Source: Nocardia inohanensis NBRC 100128
Lineage (GTDB): Bacteria > Actinomycetota > Actinomycetes > Mycobacteriales > Mycobacteriaceae
NCBI RefSeq assembly: GCF_001612945.1
Contig: NZ_BDBK01000007.1
Location: 248,001 to 312,000 of the forward strand
Reading direction: 5' to 3'
Length of the DNA: 64,000 nt
The position numbers were made by a program, and so were the translations under genes. Shown here in pieces: positions 25,344-35,649 of this stretch. Under the pieces are notes generated by a model. That model was not told where the DNA came from, searched no databases, and worked only from the letters and a program-made list of their open reading frames with translations. Position 1 is the stretch's first letter. The number at the start of each line of letters is the position of its first letter.

Positions 25344-26138
25344 TCAGCGGGTGCGGCGTTGCTGGTTGCGCTCGTAGACAAGCCGCAGGCCATCGAGGGT
25401 GAGGGTGGGTTCGTGATGCTCGATGGTCTCGGACTCGGGGACGATGAGCGGCGCGCTGGCACCCGTCGCCACGATGGAGACATCGTCGCCGGAGAAGGCA
25501 TCGAACTCGTCGCGAATGCGGTCGATGAGACCGTCGACCAGCCCGGCGAAACCGAAGATGGCGCCCGACTGCATGCACTCCATGGAATTCTTGCCGACCA
25601 CCGAACGCGGCCGCGCCAACTCCGCCCGGCGCAGCGCACTGCGCTCCACCAACGCCTCGGTGGAAATCTCCACACCGGGCGCGATGATGCCGCCGAGAAA
25701 TTCCCCCTTGGCCGAAACCAGATCCACACAGATGGCCGTACCGAAATCCACCACGATGGCCGGGGACTGGAAACGGTGATATGCCGCAAGACAATTCACG
25801 ATACGGTCCGCACCCACTTCTTTGGGATTGTCGACCAGCAACGGAATACCGGTGCGCACACCGGGTTCCACCACCACATGCGGCACATGACCCCAATAAC
25901 GGGTCAGCATCTCGCGCAGCTCGCGCAGCACGGGCGGCACCGTCGACAAGGCCGCGACACCGGTCACCTGCTCGGCGTCCGGGCCGATCAAACCGCGCAC
26001 CTGCAAAGCGAATTCGTCCGCGGTCAGCAGCGGATTGGTGTGCATCCGCCAGTGCCGCGCCAGCTTCGCATGATCACCGCTGCCGGTGAAAAGCCCCAGC
26101 TCGATGCTGGTATTGCGGACATCGATGGTCAGTAGCAT
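25344..26138 (-). CDS. coaX: Type III pantothenate kinase
   Basis: A 264-residue ASKHA-fold kinase that phosphorylates pantothenate, the first step of CoA synthesis. The phosphate loop reads [15 protein letters not shown], with the DVRNT variant also seen in M. tuberculosis Coa[13 protein letters not shown] and [26 protein letters not shown] are the pantothenate and metal-site motifs. It lies 13 bases after panD in a DUF2520-panC-panD-coaX operon, so pantothenate synthesis and its use are co-expressed. Confidence 0.95.
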   Translation of the reverse strand: MLLTIDVRNTSIELGLFTGSGDHAKLARHWRMHTNPLLTADEFALQVRGLIGPDAEQVTGVAALSTVPPVLRELREMLTRYWGHVPHVVVEPGVRTGIPLLVDNPKEVGADRIVNCLAAYHRFQSPAIVVDFGTAICVDLVSAKGEFLGGIIAPGVEISTEALVERSALRRAELARPRSVVGKNSMECMQSGAIFGFAGLVDGLIDRIRDEFDAFSGDDVSIVATGASAPLIVPESETIEHHEPTLTLDGLRLVYERNQQRRTR

Positions 26139-26151
26139 GCCCGCCCGCCGC

Positions 26152-26571
26152 TCAGGCGATGGAGAGGGAACGCGGGGAGATCAGATCCGAGCCCTCCGGG
26201 GCGTGCGCCGGATCGGTGCCCAGCTCGATCGGGCGATTGCGCTCGTCCACGAAAACCACGTGCGGCGCGTAGTTCTCGAGCTCCTGCGCGTCCATCATGC
26301 CGTAGGCGATGAGGATGACCAGATCACCCGGGTGCACGAGATGCGCTGCGGCGCCGTTGATTCCGATCACGCCGGAACCGCGCTCGCCCGCGATCACGTA
26401 GGTCTCCAGGCGAGCCCCGTTGGTGATATCGACGATCGAGACCTTCTCGCCCTCGAGCAGATCGGCGGCATCCAGGAGATCCTGGTCCACCGTGACCGAG
26501 CCGACGTAATGCAGATCGGCGTGAGTCACCGTGGCGCGGTGGATCTTCGACGTCATCATGGTGCGCAACAT
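26152..26571 (-). CDS. panD: Aspartate 1-decarboxylase precursor
   Basis: A 139-residue pyruvoyl enzyme making beta-alanine from aspartate for pantothenate. The self-processing site is HYVGSVT, cleaved between Gly24 and Ser25 so that Ser25 becomes the pyruvoyl group. [20 protein letters not shown] is the conserved substrate region. ATG 26571 gives the family N-terminus [13 protein letters not shown]; the longer frame overlaps panC. It lies 13 bases after the panC stop in the same operon. Confidence 0.96.
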   Translation of the reverse strand: MLRTMMTSKIHRATVTHADLHYVGSVTVDQDLLDAADLLEGEKVSIVDITNGARLETYVIAGERGSGVIGINGAAAHLVHPGDLVILIAYGMMDAQELENYAPHVVFVDERNRPIELGTDPAHAPEGSDLISPRSLSIA

Positions 26572-26584
26572 CGTCGTCGCCTTC

Positions 26585-27511
26585 CTAGTGAGAAGCCTGG
26601 GCGGGCTGGTCGGGAGTGGTGGGATGGCCGTCGATCGGGGCGCCGATCTTGACGGGCATATTGTCGATGAGGCGGGTGCTGCCGACCCGGGCCGCGACCA
26701 GCAGCCGGGCATTGCCGGTGGGCCACTCCTCGGAGAAGTCGGAACCGCGCAGGGCCAGGTAGTCGATATCGATGTCCGGGGCCAGGTCCAGCACCGACTG
26801 CGCCGCCTCCAGCACCGCTTCCGGGCCGAGACCACCGGAGTGACGGCCGGCCAGCAGGGCGGCGGAGAGGGTGGCGGCCAGCTCGCGCTGCTCCGCGCTG
26901 AGGAAGCGATTGCGCGAGGACATGGCCAGGCCGTCGCGTTCGCGGACGGTGGCGGCGGGAACGATCTTCACGTCCAGGTTCAGGTCCACCACCATCTGGC
27001 GGATCAAAGCCAGCTGCTGGTAATCCTTTTCGCCGAAGAACGCCTCGTGTGGCTGACAGATATTGAACAGCTTCGAGACCACGGTCAGCACACCCGAGAA
27101 ATGGCCGGGCCGGGTCGCGCCTTCGAGAATGTCGCCGAACGGTCCGGCCTGCACCGTGGTGCGCGGGCCGAACGGGTACATGTCGTTGGCGCTGGGGGCG
27201 AACACCAGCTCCACGCCCTCACCGCGCAGCAATTCGACGTCCGCGTCCAAGGTGCGCGGGTATTTGTCGAGGTCCTCGTTGGCGCCGAACTGCAAGGGAT
27301 TCACGAAGATCGAGACGATGACGGTGGTGTTGGAGAGCTTCGCCAGGCGCACCAGCTCCAGGTGCCCCTCGTGCAGCGCGCCCATGGTGGGGACCAGCGC
27401 GACCCGGCGGCCGACCGACTTCAGGGCCTTGACGACCTTGGTCATCACGGCGGGGTCGTGGTGCACGGTCAGCTCACCGCGCTTGTAACTGCCGATCAGT
27501 TTGGGGTCCAT
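26585..27511 (-). CDS. panC: Pantoate--beta-alanine ligase
   Basis: A 308-residue cytoplasmic ligase joining pantoate and beta-alanine with ATP. The nucleotidyltransferase signature is [15 protein letters not shown] (HxGH). [16 protein letters not shown] follows, and the KMSKS-like loop is [13 protein letters not shown]. The first ~15 residues ([15 protein letters not shown]) are an extension. The ATG shares a base with the stop of the upstream DUF2520 gene (TGATG), indicating coupling. Confidence 0.96.
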   Translation of the reverse strand: MDPKLIGSYKRGELTVHHDPAVMTKVVKALKSVGRRVALVPTMGALHEGHLELVRLAKLSNTTVIVSIFVNPLQFGANEDLDKYPRTLDADVELLRGEGVELVFAPSANDMYPFGPRTTVQAGPFGDILEGATRPGHFSGVLTVVSKLFNICQPHEAFFGEKDYQQLALIRQMVVDLNLDVKIVPAATVRERDGLAMSSRNRFLSAEQRELAATLSAALLAGRHSGGLGPEAVLEAAQSVLDLAPDIDIDYLALRGSDFSEEWPTGNARLLVAARVGSTRLIDNMPVKIGAPIDGHPTTPDQPAQASH

Positions 27512-28440
27512 CAGTATCCTTCCAGCAGTTCGATCAAGGCGGGATTGGTGCGGGCGCGCTCGGCCGAACGCAGTGACATGGCGCGGTATCCGGCGGCCAG
27601 GCGAGGATTCACGGCGTCGAGAGCGGTCAGATGCGCGGCGACGGCATCGACGTCGCCGCGGGCCACCGGGCCCGTCAAGGCGGATTGCCCACGGCGCAGG
27701 GCATTGTCGAGGGCGGCCGAGGCGAGGGGTGCGAGCATGCGCTCGGCCAGGCCGTTCGGCTGCTCGTCGACCAGCTGCTGGCCCAGCAGACCGGGGCCGG
27801 CGAGGGCGGCTCGAAGTGCTTCCACCGCATCGACGATGAGCGTGACCAGGTGATTGCTGCCGTGCGCCAGCGCCGCGTGGTAGAGCGTGCGGTTCTCCTC
27901 CGCGACGCGTACCGGCTCGCCACCCATCTCGATGACCAGCGATTGCGCGATGGCGTAGCCGATGTCGTCCGCGGCCGTCACCCCGAAACAGGCGTTGGCC
28001 AAGCGGGATACATCCTCGTCATGCCCGGTGAAGGTCATGGCGGGATGGATCGCCAGCGGCAGCGCGCCCTGCTCGGTCAGCGGGGCCAGCACGGCCACGC
28101 CGTTCGCGCCCGAGGTATGCACCACGATCGTGCCGGGACGCACCACCATCGCGGTCGCCAAACCCGTGACCAGCCCGGCCAATTCACTGTCCGGCACCGC
28201 CAGAATCAATAATTCGCTGCGGGCCGCGACCTCTTCGGCGGGCAGGATTCGCGAATCCGGAAGACGGGTTTCGGCACGGCGGATCGACGCATCCGAAATA
28301 GCGGAAACGCCGAAAACCACGTGACCGGCACGCTCGAGTGCCGCACCCAGAGCGGACCCGACGCGTCCCGCCGAGACGATTCCCACCGTCAACCGTGCAG
28401 GCGCAAGATCGGTTCCGCAGACAGCCTTGTCCGAGGTCAC
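27511..28440 (-). CDS. Rossmann-like and DUF2520 domain-containing protein
   Basis: A 309-residue protein with an NAD(P)-binding Rossmann start (LTVGIVSAGRVGSALGAALERAGH). LLILAVPDSELAGLV and IVVHTSGANGVAVLAPL follow, then a helical DUF2520 domain with HPAMTFTGHDEDVSRL and YHAALAHGSNHLVTL. The fold resembles ketopantoate and pyrroline-carboxylate reductases. Its place as first gene of the panC-panD-coaX operon, as in mycobacteria, suggests a role in pantoate supply or a related reduction; this is inference. GTG 28440 follows an AGGA site. A 16-bp palindrome lies 62 bases upstream. Confidence 0.9.
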   Translation of the reverse strand: MTSDKAVCGTDLAPARLTVGIVSAGRVGSALGAALERAGHVVFGVSAISDASIRRAETRLPDSRILPAEEVAARSELLILAVPDSELAGLVTGLATAMVVRPGTIVVHTSGANGVAVLAPLTEQGALPLAIHPAMTFTGHDEDVSRLANACFGVTAADDIGYAIAQSLVIEMGGEPVRVAEENRTLYHAALAHGSNHLVTLIVDAVEALRAALAGPGLLGQQLVDEQPNGLAERMLAPLASAALDNALRRGQSALTGPVARGDVDAVAAHLTALDAVNPRLAAGYRAMSLRSAERARTNPALIELLEGY

Positions 28441-28502
28441 CCTTGTCCTCTCGAAAGTCGTTCCAGTCCCGCATTGCGGGTACCGGACGTTACTCGGCGA
28501 GA

Positions 28503-28518
28503 ATATCGGGCCCGATAT
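28503..28518. promoter_or_regulatory. Perfect 16-bp palindrome upstream of the pantothenate operon
   Basis: ATATCGGGCCCGATAT is fully symmetric with no spacer. It lies 62 bases upstream of the DUF2520 GTG, where an operator would be expected. No known consensus was recognised. Confidence 0.45.
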
Positions 28519-28559
28519 CGGACGACCACCAACTGTGGGGCTTCCCACTCCCGGGGCCC

Positions 28560-28577
28560 TCAGGGGCAAGCCCCTGA
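28560..28577 (-). terminator. Terminator-like hairpin after the DUF6779 gene
   Basis: TCAGGGGC (28560-28567) and GCCCCTGA (28570-28577) form a perfect short hairpin. It is part of a GC-rich stretch (about 28560-28670) with further inverted G/C runs between the DUF6779 stop and the next promoter. Confidence 0.55.
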
Positions 28578-28676
28578 AACCCCGATACGCCAGGCAGCGC
28601 GGGTCGACGCCCCCGCGCCCCTTTCACCGGGGAGATTCAGGGGCGGGCCCCCGAACCGGTACCCGCGCAGCCCGGG

Positions 28677-29872
28677 TCAGTTCTCGCTCTCGGAGCGGAG
28701 GTTGGCCATGATTTCGGCTACCGAGAGGCGGGGGCCGGAGTCGGCGGAGTCCTCGGAGCGGCGGCGCCGGCGGGAGCTGGCGGTGCCCATCGGGGTGGAG
28801 GCGCGCGGGGAGGAGGGGTGGGTGGGGGTCGGGCCGGCAGAGGGGTGGTCGTGGGCGGCCGGTGCCGAGGCGGTTGCGGCGGGGCTGTCGGCCGGTTTCG
28901 TGGTGACCGGGTCGGTGGGGGTGTTGCCGGCGGGGATTTCGGTTTCGAACCAGGCGACCTGGTTGAGTTGTTCGTGGTCCAGGCCGGTGACCGGTTCGGT
29001 GGGGGCGGGGGGTGCGTCGGGGGTGGTGCGGGCGCGGAAGTCGGTGGACTTGGGGGCGCCGTTGCGGGGCTGGGCGGATTCGGCGGGGGGCGTGGCCGGG
29101 GTGGGGGCGCCCAGGTTGGTCATGGGCTGCTCGGCGGGGGTCTCGTCGTCGTCGAAACCGCTCAGGCGCATGGCGGTGAAGCTGCCGGTGTCGAAGGTGA
29201 CGATGGAGGTCTCGGCGGTCACCGGATCGTCGAAGGGGGTGGCGAAGATCGGGGGTTCGGGGTGGTCGGCGTCGAAGACGGGGGCGATGCGGGCGTGCAG
29301 GTCCTGCTCGTCTTCATCGGGGGTGGACCACGGATCCCAGTGTTCGGTTTCCGTCCAGTTATTGTTCGCGGAATTGCCGTTGGCGGCGGGGGGGGTCGGG
29401 CGGGCAGTTCCTGGACGCGGACGGCTTCGGCGCGGAGTGCGGGGCGATCTTCGAGGAGATCACCGTCGAAGAGGCGGTGCAGGTTCTCGCGGAGAATGGC
29501 GAGTTCGGCCCGGAGCGCGGCCATCTCCTCGGCATTGGCGCCCACCTCGCGGCGCACCCGGGTCTCGACCCCGAGCTCGTACTCCCGGCGGGCAGCAACC
29601 TCGCGCTCGAGCTGGAGTTGATAGACCTTTTGCAGGTCGTTCACTTTCGCCTTGTCGACCGCCGACTCCCTGCGGTAACGGGTCGCCGCGAGGGTCCCGA
29701 TGGCGGCCGCCCAGAGCGCGGCGACCAGCCCGACCCGGATCATGTGCGGGTTGTCGCTGAAGACCAGGAAAATACTGGCAACCAGTCCGAGGAGAAGCAG
29801 TACGCCGGTGAAGAACTTTCCCGCGTCTTCTCGCCGTCGACGGGAAGTGCTGCTACGGGAGGGTGAAACCAT
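28677..29872 (-). pseudogene. DUF6779-like membrane protein with an apparent one-base frameshift
   Basis: Two overlapping frames together make one protein of about 398 codons, matching the size of M. tuberculosis Rv3604c at this place. The first (ATG 29872) has a basic start, two hydrophobic segments (residues about 18-37 and 45-62) and a coiled coil rich in Glu/Arg. Its frame then hits a run of eight C's on the coding strand (G's at 29388-29395), after which it turns into low-complexity Pro/Thr sequence. Adding one C restores a continuous acidic frame that runs into the second ORF (to 28677), ending SVAEIMANLRSESEN. The cause may be a sequencing slip, a real mutation or slippage. Function unknown; it lies between the pantothenate and folate genes. 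Confidence 0.75.
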
Positions 29873-29941
29873 GTCCGCCAGCGTAGCTTGAACTACCGAC
29901 CAAGTCCGCCACCTTCGAAATGATCATCACCGACCTGTTAG

Positions 29942-30412
29942 CTACGAAGTAGCTGCCTCATCGGGCGGATCGATAGGCGCACGACAGCAATACTCCAGCC
30001 ACAATGCGGCCACCACCAGCGCCAGGCCCGCGACCAGGCCCACCACCGCACCCGGCATATCCGACGCCGCCGACCGCATATCCGACCGGTTCGGCAGCAG
30101 CCAGATCACGAAACCCAGCCAGATCCCGCCGACCAGCGAACCCACCAGCACCGACGCCTTCGCCAGCGCCACCGCCCGCGCCGCCGTGATCGGATGCAAC
30201 TGCCGCGGCCCGTCCCCGATGCCCTGGTTCTCCACCCGGGACCGGATCACGAACGCCAGCACCGCCTCCAGCACCGCCACCGGCAGCAGCGAAGCCCCCG
30301 AGAACACGGTGATGGGCGGAAAACTCGAGTACGCGATATTCGTCGCCACCCAGGCGATCACCGCCGCCAGCGCGACATTCGCGCACAGATCCAGCACCCG
30401 CGTCGGCTTCAC
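29942..30412 (-). CDS. DUF3180 domain membrane protein
   Basis: A 156-residue membrane protein with four hydrophobic helices: near residues 8-25 (NVALAAVIAWVATNI), 38-55 (SLLPVAVLEAVLAFVI), 80-103 and 118-140. A short loop contains HPITAARAVALAKASVL, which is characteristic of DUF3180. Function unknown; the gene follows folK in mycobacteria too (Rv3605c position). GTG 30412 lies 4 bases after the folK stop, so it belongs to the folate operon. Confidence 0.87.
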   Translation of the reverse strand: MKPTRVLDLCANVALAAVIAWVATNIAYSSFPPITVFSGASLLPVAVLEAVLAFVIRSRVENQGIGDGPRQLHPITAARAVALAKASVLVGSLVGGIWLGFVIWLLPNRSDMRSAASDMPGAVVGLVAGLALVVAALWLEYCCRAPIDPPDEAATS

Positions 30413-30416
30413 GGCA

Positions 30417-30950
30417 TCACGCCTTCCAGCCCAGCGCATGCCCGGTCCGGCGGACGCCATCGACCTCGGCGGAGTCCAAGGCGGACAACCACTCTCGCAG
30501 CGACCGCACCGCACCCTCCGCTTCCAGGGTCGCCTCCGGCTCCACCTCGAGCCACGGCACCAGCACGAACGCGCGATGGTGCGCCTGCGGATGCGGAAGC
30601 GTCAGCGTCGGATCCAGGCTGCGCACCACGACCTGGCCGTCCCGGCGGCGCTGCGCGGCCCAGACCACATCGACATCGAGAGTGCGCGCGCCCCAGCGGA
30701 CTTCGCGCACCCGCTCGGCGGCCTGCTCGAGCTGCTGCCCCAACCGCAGCCAGTCGGAGGGCTCCAGCTCCGGATCCTCGGCCACCAGTACCGCATTCAG
30801 GTAGTCCTGCTGCGGCACCCCGCCCCACGGCGGGGTGGAGTACACCGACGACACGGCCAGCAGGCGCGGGCGCAGCGCATCCACCACGCTGCGCAGATGC
30901 GCGAGCCGATCGCCGAGATTGGATCCGATCGACAGGACTACGCGGGTCAC
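30417..30950 (-). CDS. folK: 2-amino-4-hydroxy-6-hydroxymethyldihydropteridine diphosphokinase
   Basis: A 177-residue cytoplasmic kinase that pyrophosphorylates hydroxymethyl-dihydropterin before FolP. Seen: VLSIGSNLGDR at the start, VSSVYSTPPWGG, DYLNAVLVAE and RWGARTLDVDVVW, which holds the RxxxxLDxD Mg/ATP motif, then LPHPQAHHRAFVL. GTG 30950 overlaps the folB stop as GTGA. The long upstream frame is not part of it. Confidence 0.95.
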   Translation of the reverse strand: MTRVVLSIGSNLGDRLAHLRSVVDALRPRLLAVSSVYSTPPWGGVPQQDYLNAVLVAEDPELEPSDWLRLGQQLEQAAERVREVRWGARTLDVDVVWAAQRRRDGQVVVRSLDPTLTLPHPQAHHRAFVLVPWLEVEPEATLEAEGAVRSLREWLSALDSAEVDGVRRTGHALGWKA

Positions 30951-31321
30951 CCCAGCTCCTCGCGACGGCGGGACGTGACTACTCGAACGTCTTCGAAGGT
31001 ATGCGGGATCGGCGCGGAAGGCTTGTGCAGCACCACTTCCACGGCCGCGATCCGGGTATCGGACATGATCGCGTCGGCCACCTCCGACACCACCGTCTCG
31101 ATCAGATCGCGGGGCGGGCCGGAGACGATCGCCACCACCTGATCGGCCAGCTCCCCGTAGTGGATGGTGTCGCCGATATCGTCGGATTTCGCGGCGGCCG
31201 AGAAATCGGTCCACAGCGTCACATCCACCACGAACTCCTGGCCGTCCCGCTTCTCGAAGTCGAAGACGCCGTGATGGCCGTACACCTTCAGGCCGCGCAA
31301 TTCGATGCGGTCCGTGCTCAA
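30947..31321 (-). CDS. folB: Dihydroneopterin aldolase
   Basis: A 124-residue pterin-pathway aldolase/epimerase. Seen: IELRGLKVYGHHGVFDFEK at the start, HYGELADQVVAIV and VVLHKPSAPIPHTFEDV, where the Lys is catalytic. The start is TTG 31321, overlapping the folP stop as TTGA; no ATG or GTG gives a family-length protein. Translational coupling to folP probably compensates for the weak start. Confidence 0.93.
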   Translation of the reverse strand: MSTDRIELRGLKVYGHHGVFDFEKRDGQEFVVDVTLWTDFSAAAKSDDIGDTIHYGELADQVVAIVSGPPRDLIETVVSEVADAIMSDTRIAAVEVVLHKPSAPIPHTFEDVRVVTSRRREELG

Positions 31322-32256
31322 TTCGGTTCTCCTCGTCCCCGCCGGTACTTGCCCCGCAGCCGGGAGGCGGCACGGGTACAGGCATCGGCGACGGCAATGG
31401 CATCCAGCGAGGCGCGCACATCGTGCACGCGCACGCCCCAGGCCCCGTGCTCGGCGGCCAGCGCGGAAATGGTGGCGGTGGCGATCTCGCGGCCGTCGGG
31501 CGGGCGCGGACCGGCGGCATCGGCCAGCAGGGCGCCGAGGAAACGCTTGCGCGACGCGCCGATCAGGATCGGCAGGCCGGCGTCCATCATCTCGGTCAGC
31601 CCGAAGTACAAGGCGCCCAGCAGTTCCCAGTTGTGGTCGGCGTTCTTGGCGAATCCCAGTCCCGGGTCGATCACCAGCTGATCGAAGTCCACGCCGCCCG
31701 CGACGGCCATATCGACCTGGGCGTGCAACTCCTCCCACACCCGCGCGACCACATCGTCGTACTGCTCGGCGGGACCGGTGTGCCGGTAGTCGGCATCGGC
31801 CCGCCAATGCATGAGGATCCACGGAACCCGGGCCTCCGCAACGACTTTCACCATGTTCGCATCGGCCCGGCCGCCGGAGACGTCGTTGACCATGGCCACC
31901 CCCGCCTCGATGGCGGCCGCGGCGACACTCGCCCGCATGGTGTCCACACTGGTCGGCACCCCCGCCGCGGCCAGCCCGCGAATCACGGGCGCGACCCGGG
32001 CGGCCTCGGTCTCCGGATCGATGCGAACGGCGCCGGGCCGGGTGGATTCCCCGCCGACATCGATGATGTCCGCGCCCATCTCGTACAGCTCGATGCCGTG
32101 TGCGACAGCGAGTTCGGGGTCCAGATAACGCCCGCCGTCGGAGAACGAATCGGAGGTGACGTTGACGACGCCCATCACCACACACGAGCGGCCACCGCGC
32201 GGAACGATCAGTTTCGTCCCCCGCGTGCCGCTTTCGGTCATGGTCGGTGCGCTCAC
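31318..32256 (-). CDS. folP: Dihydropteroate synthase
   Basis: A 312-residue TIM-barrel enzyme joining p-aminobenzoate to the pterin pyrophosphate; it is the sulfonamide target. Motifs: [54 protein letters not shown] and [12 protein letters not shown]. It is about 30 residues longer than E. coli FolP, from N-terminal and C-terminal tails ([14 protein letters not shown]). GTG 32256 overlaps the folE stop as GTGA. Confidence 0.96.
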   Translation of the reverse strand: MSAPTMTESGTRGTKLIVPRGGRSCVVMGVVNVTSDSFSDGGRYLDPELAVAHGIELYEMGADIIDVGGESTRPGAVRIDPETEAARVAPVIRGLAAAGVPTSVDTMRASVAAAAIEAGVAMVNDVSGGRADANMVKVVAEARVPWILMHWRADADYRHTGPAEQYDDVVARVWEELHAQVDMAVAGGVDFDQLVIDPGLGFAKNADHNWELLGALYFGLTEMMDAGLPILIGASRKRFLGALLADAAGPRPPDGREIATATISALAAEHGAWGVRVHDVRASLDAIAVADACTRAASRLRGKYRRGRGEPN

Positions 32257-32876
32257 TTCCGCAGAATGAGGTCGAGGGCCTCGGCGCGCGAGGAGGCGTT
32301 GGTCTGCAACAGGCCGCGCACCGCGGAGGTGGTGGTCGAGGCGCCGGGCTTGCGGATGCCGCGCATGGCCATGCAGAGATGCTCGGCCTCGATCACCACG
32401 ATGGCGCCCCGCGGATCCAGCTTCTCCATGACCGCGTCCGCGATCTGGCTGGTGAGGCGTTCCTGCACCTGCGGGCGCTTGGCGTACAGATCCACCACGC
32501 GGGCCAGCTTGGAGAGCCCGGTGACGCGGCCGTGCGGGCCGGGGATGTAGCCGACGTGCGCGACGCCGTGGAAGGCCACCAGGTGATGTTCACAGGTGGA
32601 GTACATGGGGATGTCGCGGACCAGGACCAGTTCCTGATGCCCCTCGTCGAAGGTGGTGTTGAGCACCTCGGACGGTTCGGTGTAGAGCCCGGCGAACATC
32701 TCCTTGTAGGCCCGCGCCACGCGCGCGGGAGTGTCGGCGAGGCCCGGGCGGTCCGGGTTCTCGCCGACCGCGATCAGCAATTCGCGCACGGCAGCTTCCG
32801 CGCGCTCCTGATCGAACGGCCGACCGGTGTCGAGCGCGATCGGGCCCGATACGACACGGTTGTTGGTGGCCGACAA
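32253..32876 (-). CDS. folE: GTP cyclohydrolase I
   Basis: A 207-residue enzyme converting GTP to dihydroneopterin triphosphate, the first folate step. The zinc ligands are visible in [18 protein letters not shown] (Cys and His) and [12 protein letters not shown] (second Cys). [17 protein letters not shown] is also conserved. TTG 32876 is chosen because AGGAGGTG lies just upstream and it fits the family start (SATNNRVV). It is the first folate gene after ftsH and begins the folE-folP-folB-folK-DUF3180 chain. Confidence 0.95.
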   Translation of the reverse strand: MSATNNRVVSGPIALDTGRPFDQERAEAAVRELLIAVGENPDRPGLADTPARVARAYKEMFAGLYTEPSEVLNTTFDEGHQELVLVRDIPMYSTCEHHLVAFHGVAHVGYIPGPHGRVTGLSKLARVVDLYAKRPQVQERLTSQIADAVMEKLDPRGAIVVIEAEHLCMAMRGIRKPGASTTTSAVRGLLQTNASSRAEALDLILRK

Positions 32877-33026
32877 TCGACACCTCCTGTGTTGAATTGC
32901 CGCGTAGCGATGTGCGGCGTGTCCGCGGTCGCCGACGGCCCGGCCGCTGCGCCCGGCAGGCGTTTCACCTGCCGGGCGCAGCGGACCGAGCCGGGCCACG
33001 AACCTCTCGAGCGTATCGGGACGTGG

Positions 33027-35372
33027 TCAGCGACGACCGTTCGGTCCGTCCCAACCGTTGTCGCCGTCCTCGTCATTCCCGGCGGGGTGACCGGATTCCG
33101 GTTGCGCCGGTTGCGGATACCCGGACTGGCCGGGCTGATACCGCTGATTGCCGGCCGGGGCCCAGCCACCGTAGGCGGGGCGAGCGGGCGGCTGCTGCGG
33201 CTCGTCCTCCTGCGGCGGCCAGCCCGGAGCGGACCAACCGGCCGGTGCGCCGTAGTCGGGCCGCGAACCGTGCGTACCGCCCCCGTGCCGCGGATAGGCC
33301 GGAGCCTGCTGCTGCCCGGGGTAGCCCGGAGCCGGATAGCCGTACTGCGGCGGAGCCGGGGCGTACGGGTCCGGTGCGTAACCACCGTTGACCGGCTGTC
33401 CGGCGGGCACCGGGGTGCGCACCTCGTCCGGCCACGGCTCGCCACGCTCGGTGGCCAGCTCGCGCGGCGTCTTCACCGGCGGCCGATCCGACGGGGTACG
33501 CCCGCCGAAATCGTTGAAAGCCGTGATGCGCGGGCGCTTTTCGACGGTGCTGAGCACGGTCTCGAGATCCTTGCGATGCAGGGTCTCGCGTTCCAGCAGC
33601 GCGGTGGCCAGCGCGTCCAGCTCGTCCCGGTACTCGTTGAGCACCGCCCACGCCTCGGTGTGCGCGGCCTCGATGAGGTTGCGCACCTCCTCGTCGATCT
33701 CGCGGGCGACCTCGTGCGAGTAGTCCGAACCGGTGCCCATGGACCGGCCCAGGAACGGATCGCCCTGCTCCTGCCCGTAGCGGACGGCGCCCAGGCGAGC
33801 GCTCATGCCGTATTCGGTGACCATGGCGCGAGCGATCTTGGTGGCCTGGTCGATATCGGAGGAGGCGCCGGTGGTCGGCTCGTGGAAGACCAGTTCCTCG
33901 GCCGCGCGACCACCCATGGCGAAGACCAGGCGGGCGATCATCTCCGAGCGGGTCATCAGGCCCTTGTCGTCCTCGGGCACCGTCATGGCATGACCGCCGG
34001 TGCGGCCGCGGGCCAGGATGGTGACCTTGTAGACGGGCTCGATATCCGGCATCGCCCACGCGGCCAGGGTGTGCCCGGCCTCGTGGTACGCGGTGATCTT
34101 CTTCTCTTCCTCGCTGATCACGCGGGACTTGCGGCGAGGGCCGCCGATCACGCGATCGACCGATTCCTCGAGGGCCGCACCGGTGATCACGCTGCCGTGC
34201 TCACGCGCGGTGAGCAGCGCGGCCTCGTTGATCACGTTCGCCAGGTCGGCGCCGGACATGCCGACCGTCCGCTTGGCCAGACCGTCGAGGTCGGCATCGG
34301 GCGCGATGGGCTTGCCCTGCGAGTGCACGCGCAGGATCGCGCGGCGGCCCGCCAGGTCCGGATTGCCGACCGGGATCTGCCGGTCGAAACGACCCGGGCG
34401 CAGCAGCGCGGGATCGAGGATGTCGGGCCGGTTGGTGGCCGCGATGATGATGACGCCGGTGCGCTCACCGAAGCCGTCCATCTCGACCAGCAGCTGGTTC
34501 AGCGTCTGCTCACGCTCGTCGTGCCCACCGCCGAGGCCGGCGCCGCGCTGGCGGCCGACCGCGTCGATCTCGTCGACGAAGATGATGCAGGGGCTGTTCT
34601 GCTTGGCCTGATCGAACAGGTCGCGTACGCGGGAGGCACCGACACCGACGAACATTTCGACGAAGTCGGAACCGGAGATGGTGAAGAACGGGACACCAGC
34701 TTCACCGGCGACCGCCCGAGCGAGCAGCGTCTTACCGGTACCGGGCGGGCCGTAGAGCAGCACGCCCTTCGGGATCTTCGCCCCGAGCGCCTGGTAGCGA
34801 GCCGGAGCTTGGAGGAAGTCCTTGATCTCGTACAGCTCTTCGATGGCTTCGTCCGCGCCCGCCACATCCTGGAATGTGGTCTTGGGCATGTCCTTCGACA
34901 GCAGTTTGGCCTTCGATTTACCGAAGCCCATCATGCCGCCGCGGCCGCCGCCCTGCATGCGGGCCATCACGAAGATGAAAAGGCCCAGCAGAATGATCAT
35001 GGGCAGCATGAAGAGAAGGATCTGACTCAGCCAGGAATCCTGCTTGACGCTGGTGTCGACCTTGGCGCCGGTGGCATTGGCCGCCTGGAAGATCTGCTGG
35101 GAAATCTCGCCGCCGCCAGGGTATTTGGCGAGGATCTTGGTCTTGCTGTCGGTAGCATCATTGCCGTTCTTCAGCGTGATGCGGATCTGCTGCTCTTTGT
35201 CGTCGATCTGAACGTTGTCGACATTGTCTTTGTTCTGCAGCTGAGAAAGCGCCACCGACGTGTCGACCTTCTGCCAGCCGCGCGTGTCATCACTGAAGAA
35301 GCTGACCAGATAGATCACGAGCAGAAAGCCCGCGACTATGGCCAGGTTGCGGAACACATTCTTGCGGGTCAT
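33027..35372 (-). CDS. ftsH: ATP-dependent zinc metalloprotease FtsH
   Basis: A 781-residue membrane AAA+ protease for quality control. Two membrane helices (residues about 8-27 and 113-135) flank an external domain. The AAA domain has Walker [10 protein letters not shown], Walker [10 protein letters not shown] and the second-region homology around [20 protein letters not shown]. The protease has HEAGH with a downstream Asp. The C-terminal ~140 residues are Pro/Gly/Tyr/Gln-rich and low in complexity. ATG 35372 matches the mycobacterial N-terminus (MTRKNV). A 150-base gap separates it from folE. Confidence 0.97.
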   Translation of the reverse strand: MTRKNVFRNLAIVAGFLLVIYLVSFFSDDTRGWQKVDTSVALSQLQNKDNVDNVQIDDKEQQIRITLKNGNDATDSKTKILAKYPGGGEISQQIFQAANATGAKVDTSVKQDSWLSQILLFMLPMIILLGLFIFVMARMQGGGRGGMMGFGKSKAKLLSKDMPKTTFQDVAGADEAIEELYEIKDFLQAPARYQALGAKIPKGVLLYGPPGTGKTLLARAVAGEAGVPFFTISGSDFVEMFVGVGASRVRDLFDQAKQNSPCIIFVDEIDAVGRQRGAGLGGGHDEREQTLNQLLVEMDGFGERTGVIIIAATNRPDILDPALLRPGRFDRQIPVGNPDLAGRRAILRVHSQGKPIAPDADLDGLAKRTVGMSGADLANVINEAALLTAREHGSVITGAALEESVDRVIGGPRRKSRVISEEEKKITAYHEAGHTLAAWAMPDIEPVYKVTILARGRTGGHAMTVPEDDKGLMTRSEMIARLVFAMGGRAAEELVFHEPTTGASSDIDQATKIARAMVTEYGMSARLGAVRYGQEQGDPFLGRSMGTGSDYSHEVAREIDEEVRNLIEAAHTEAWAVLNEYRDELDALATALLERETLHRKDLETVLSTVEKRPRITAFNDFGGRTPSDRPPVKTPRELATERGEPWPDEVRTPVPAGQPVNGGYAPDPYAPAPPQYGYPAPGYPGQQQAPAYPRHGGGTHGSRPDYGAPAGWSAPGWPPQEDEPQQPPARPAYGGWAPAGNQRYQPGQSGYPQPAQPESGHPAGNDEDGDNGWDGPNGRR

Positions 35373-35649
35373 AGAGCGTCGGCCGGCGGCCAGTCCTTTC
35401 CGGGGGGTGTATCCGGTTTGCCTGCGATGCTTGGTGGCGCGCCCGTTCCGGCGAACGGATGCGGACAAGCCACGTTACCCCGTAGGGTCGAAGTGATACA
35501 TCGCGCAGTTCGGCAGCTAGTGCAGTTTCAACAGGTAACGGCTGGAGAACGCGGGTGGTTCCCCAACCACTTGCGGCAACACGTCGGGACGATCACCCCC
35601 TGGTGTCGGACCGAGTGGTCACAATGATGGCATGGTCGTCCTATCGTGA

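Noticed and set aside
32247..35627. Plus-strand open frame of 1126 codons
   Set aside because: Antisense to folE and ftsH, both of which have complete motifs on the minus strand.
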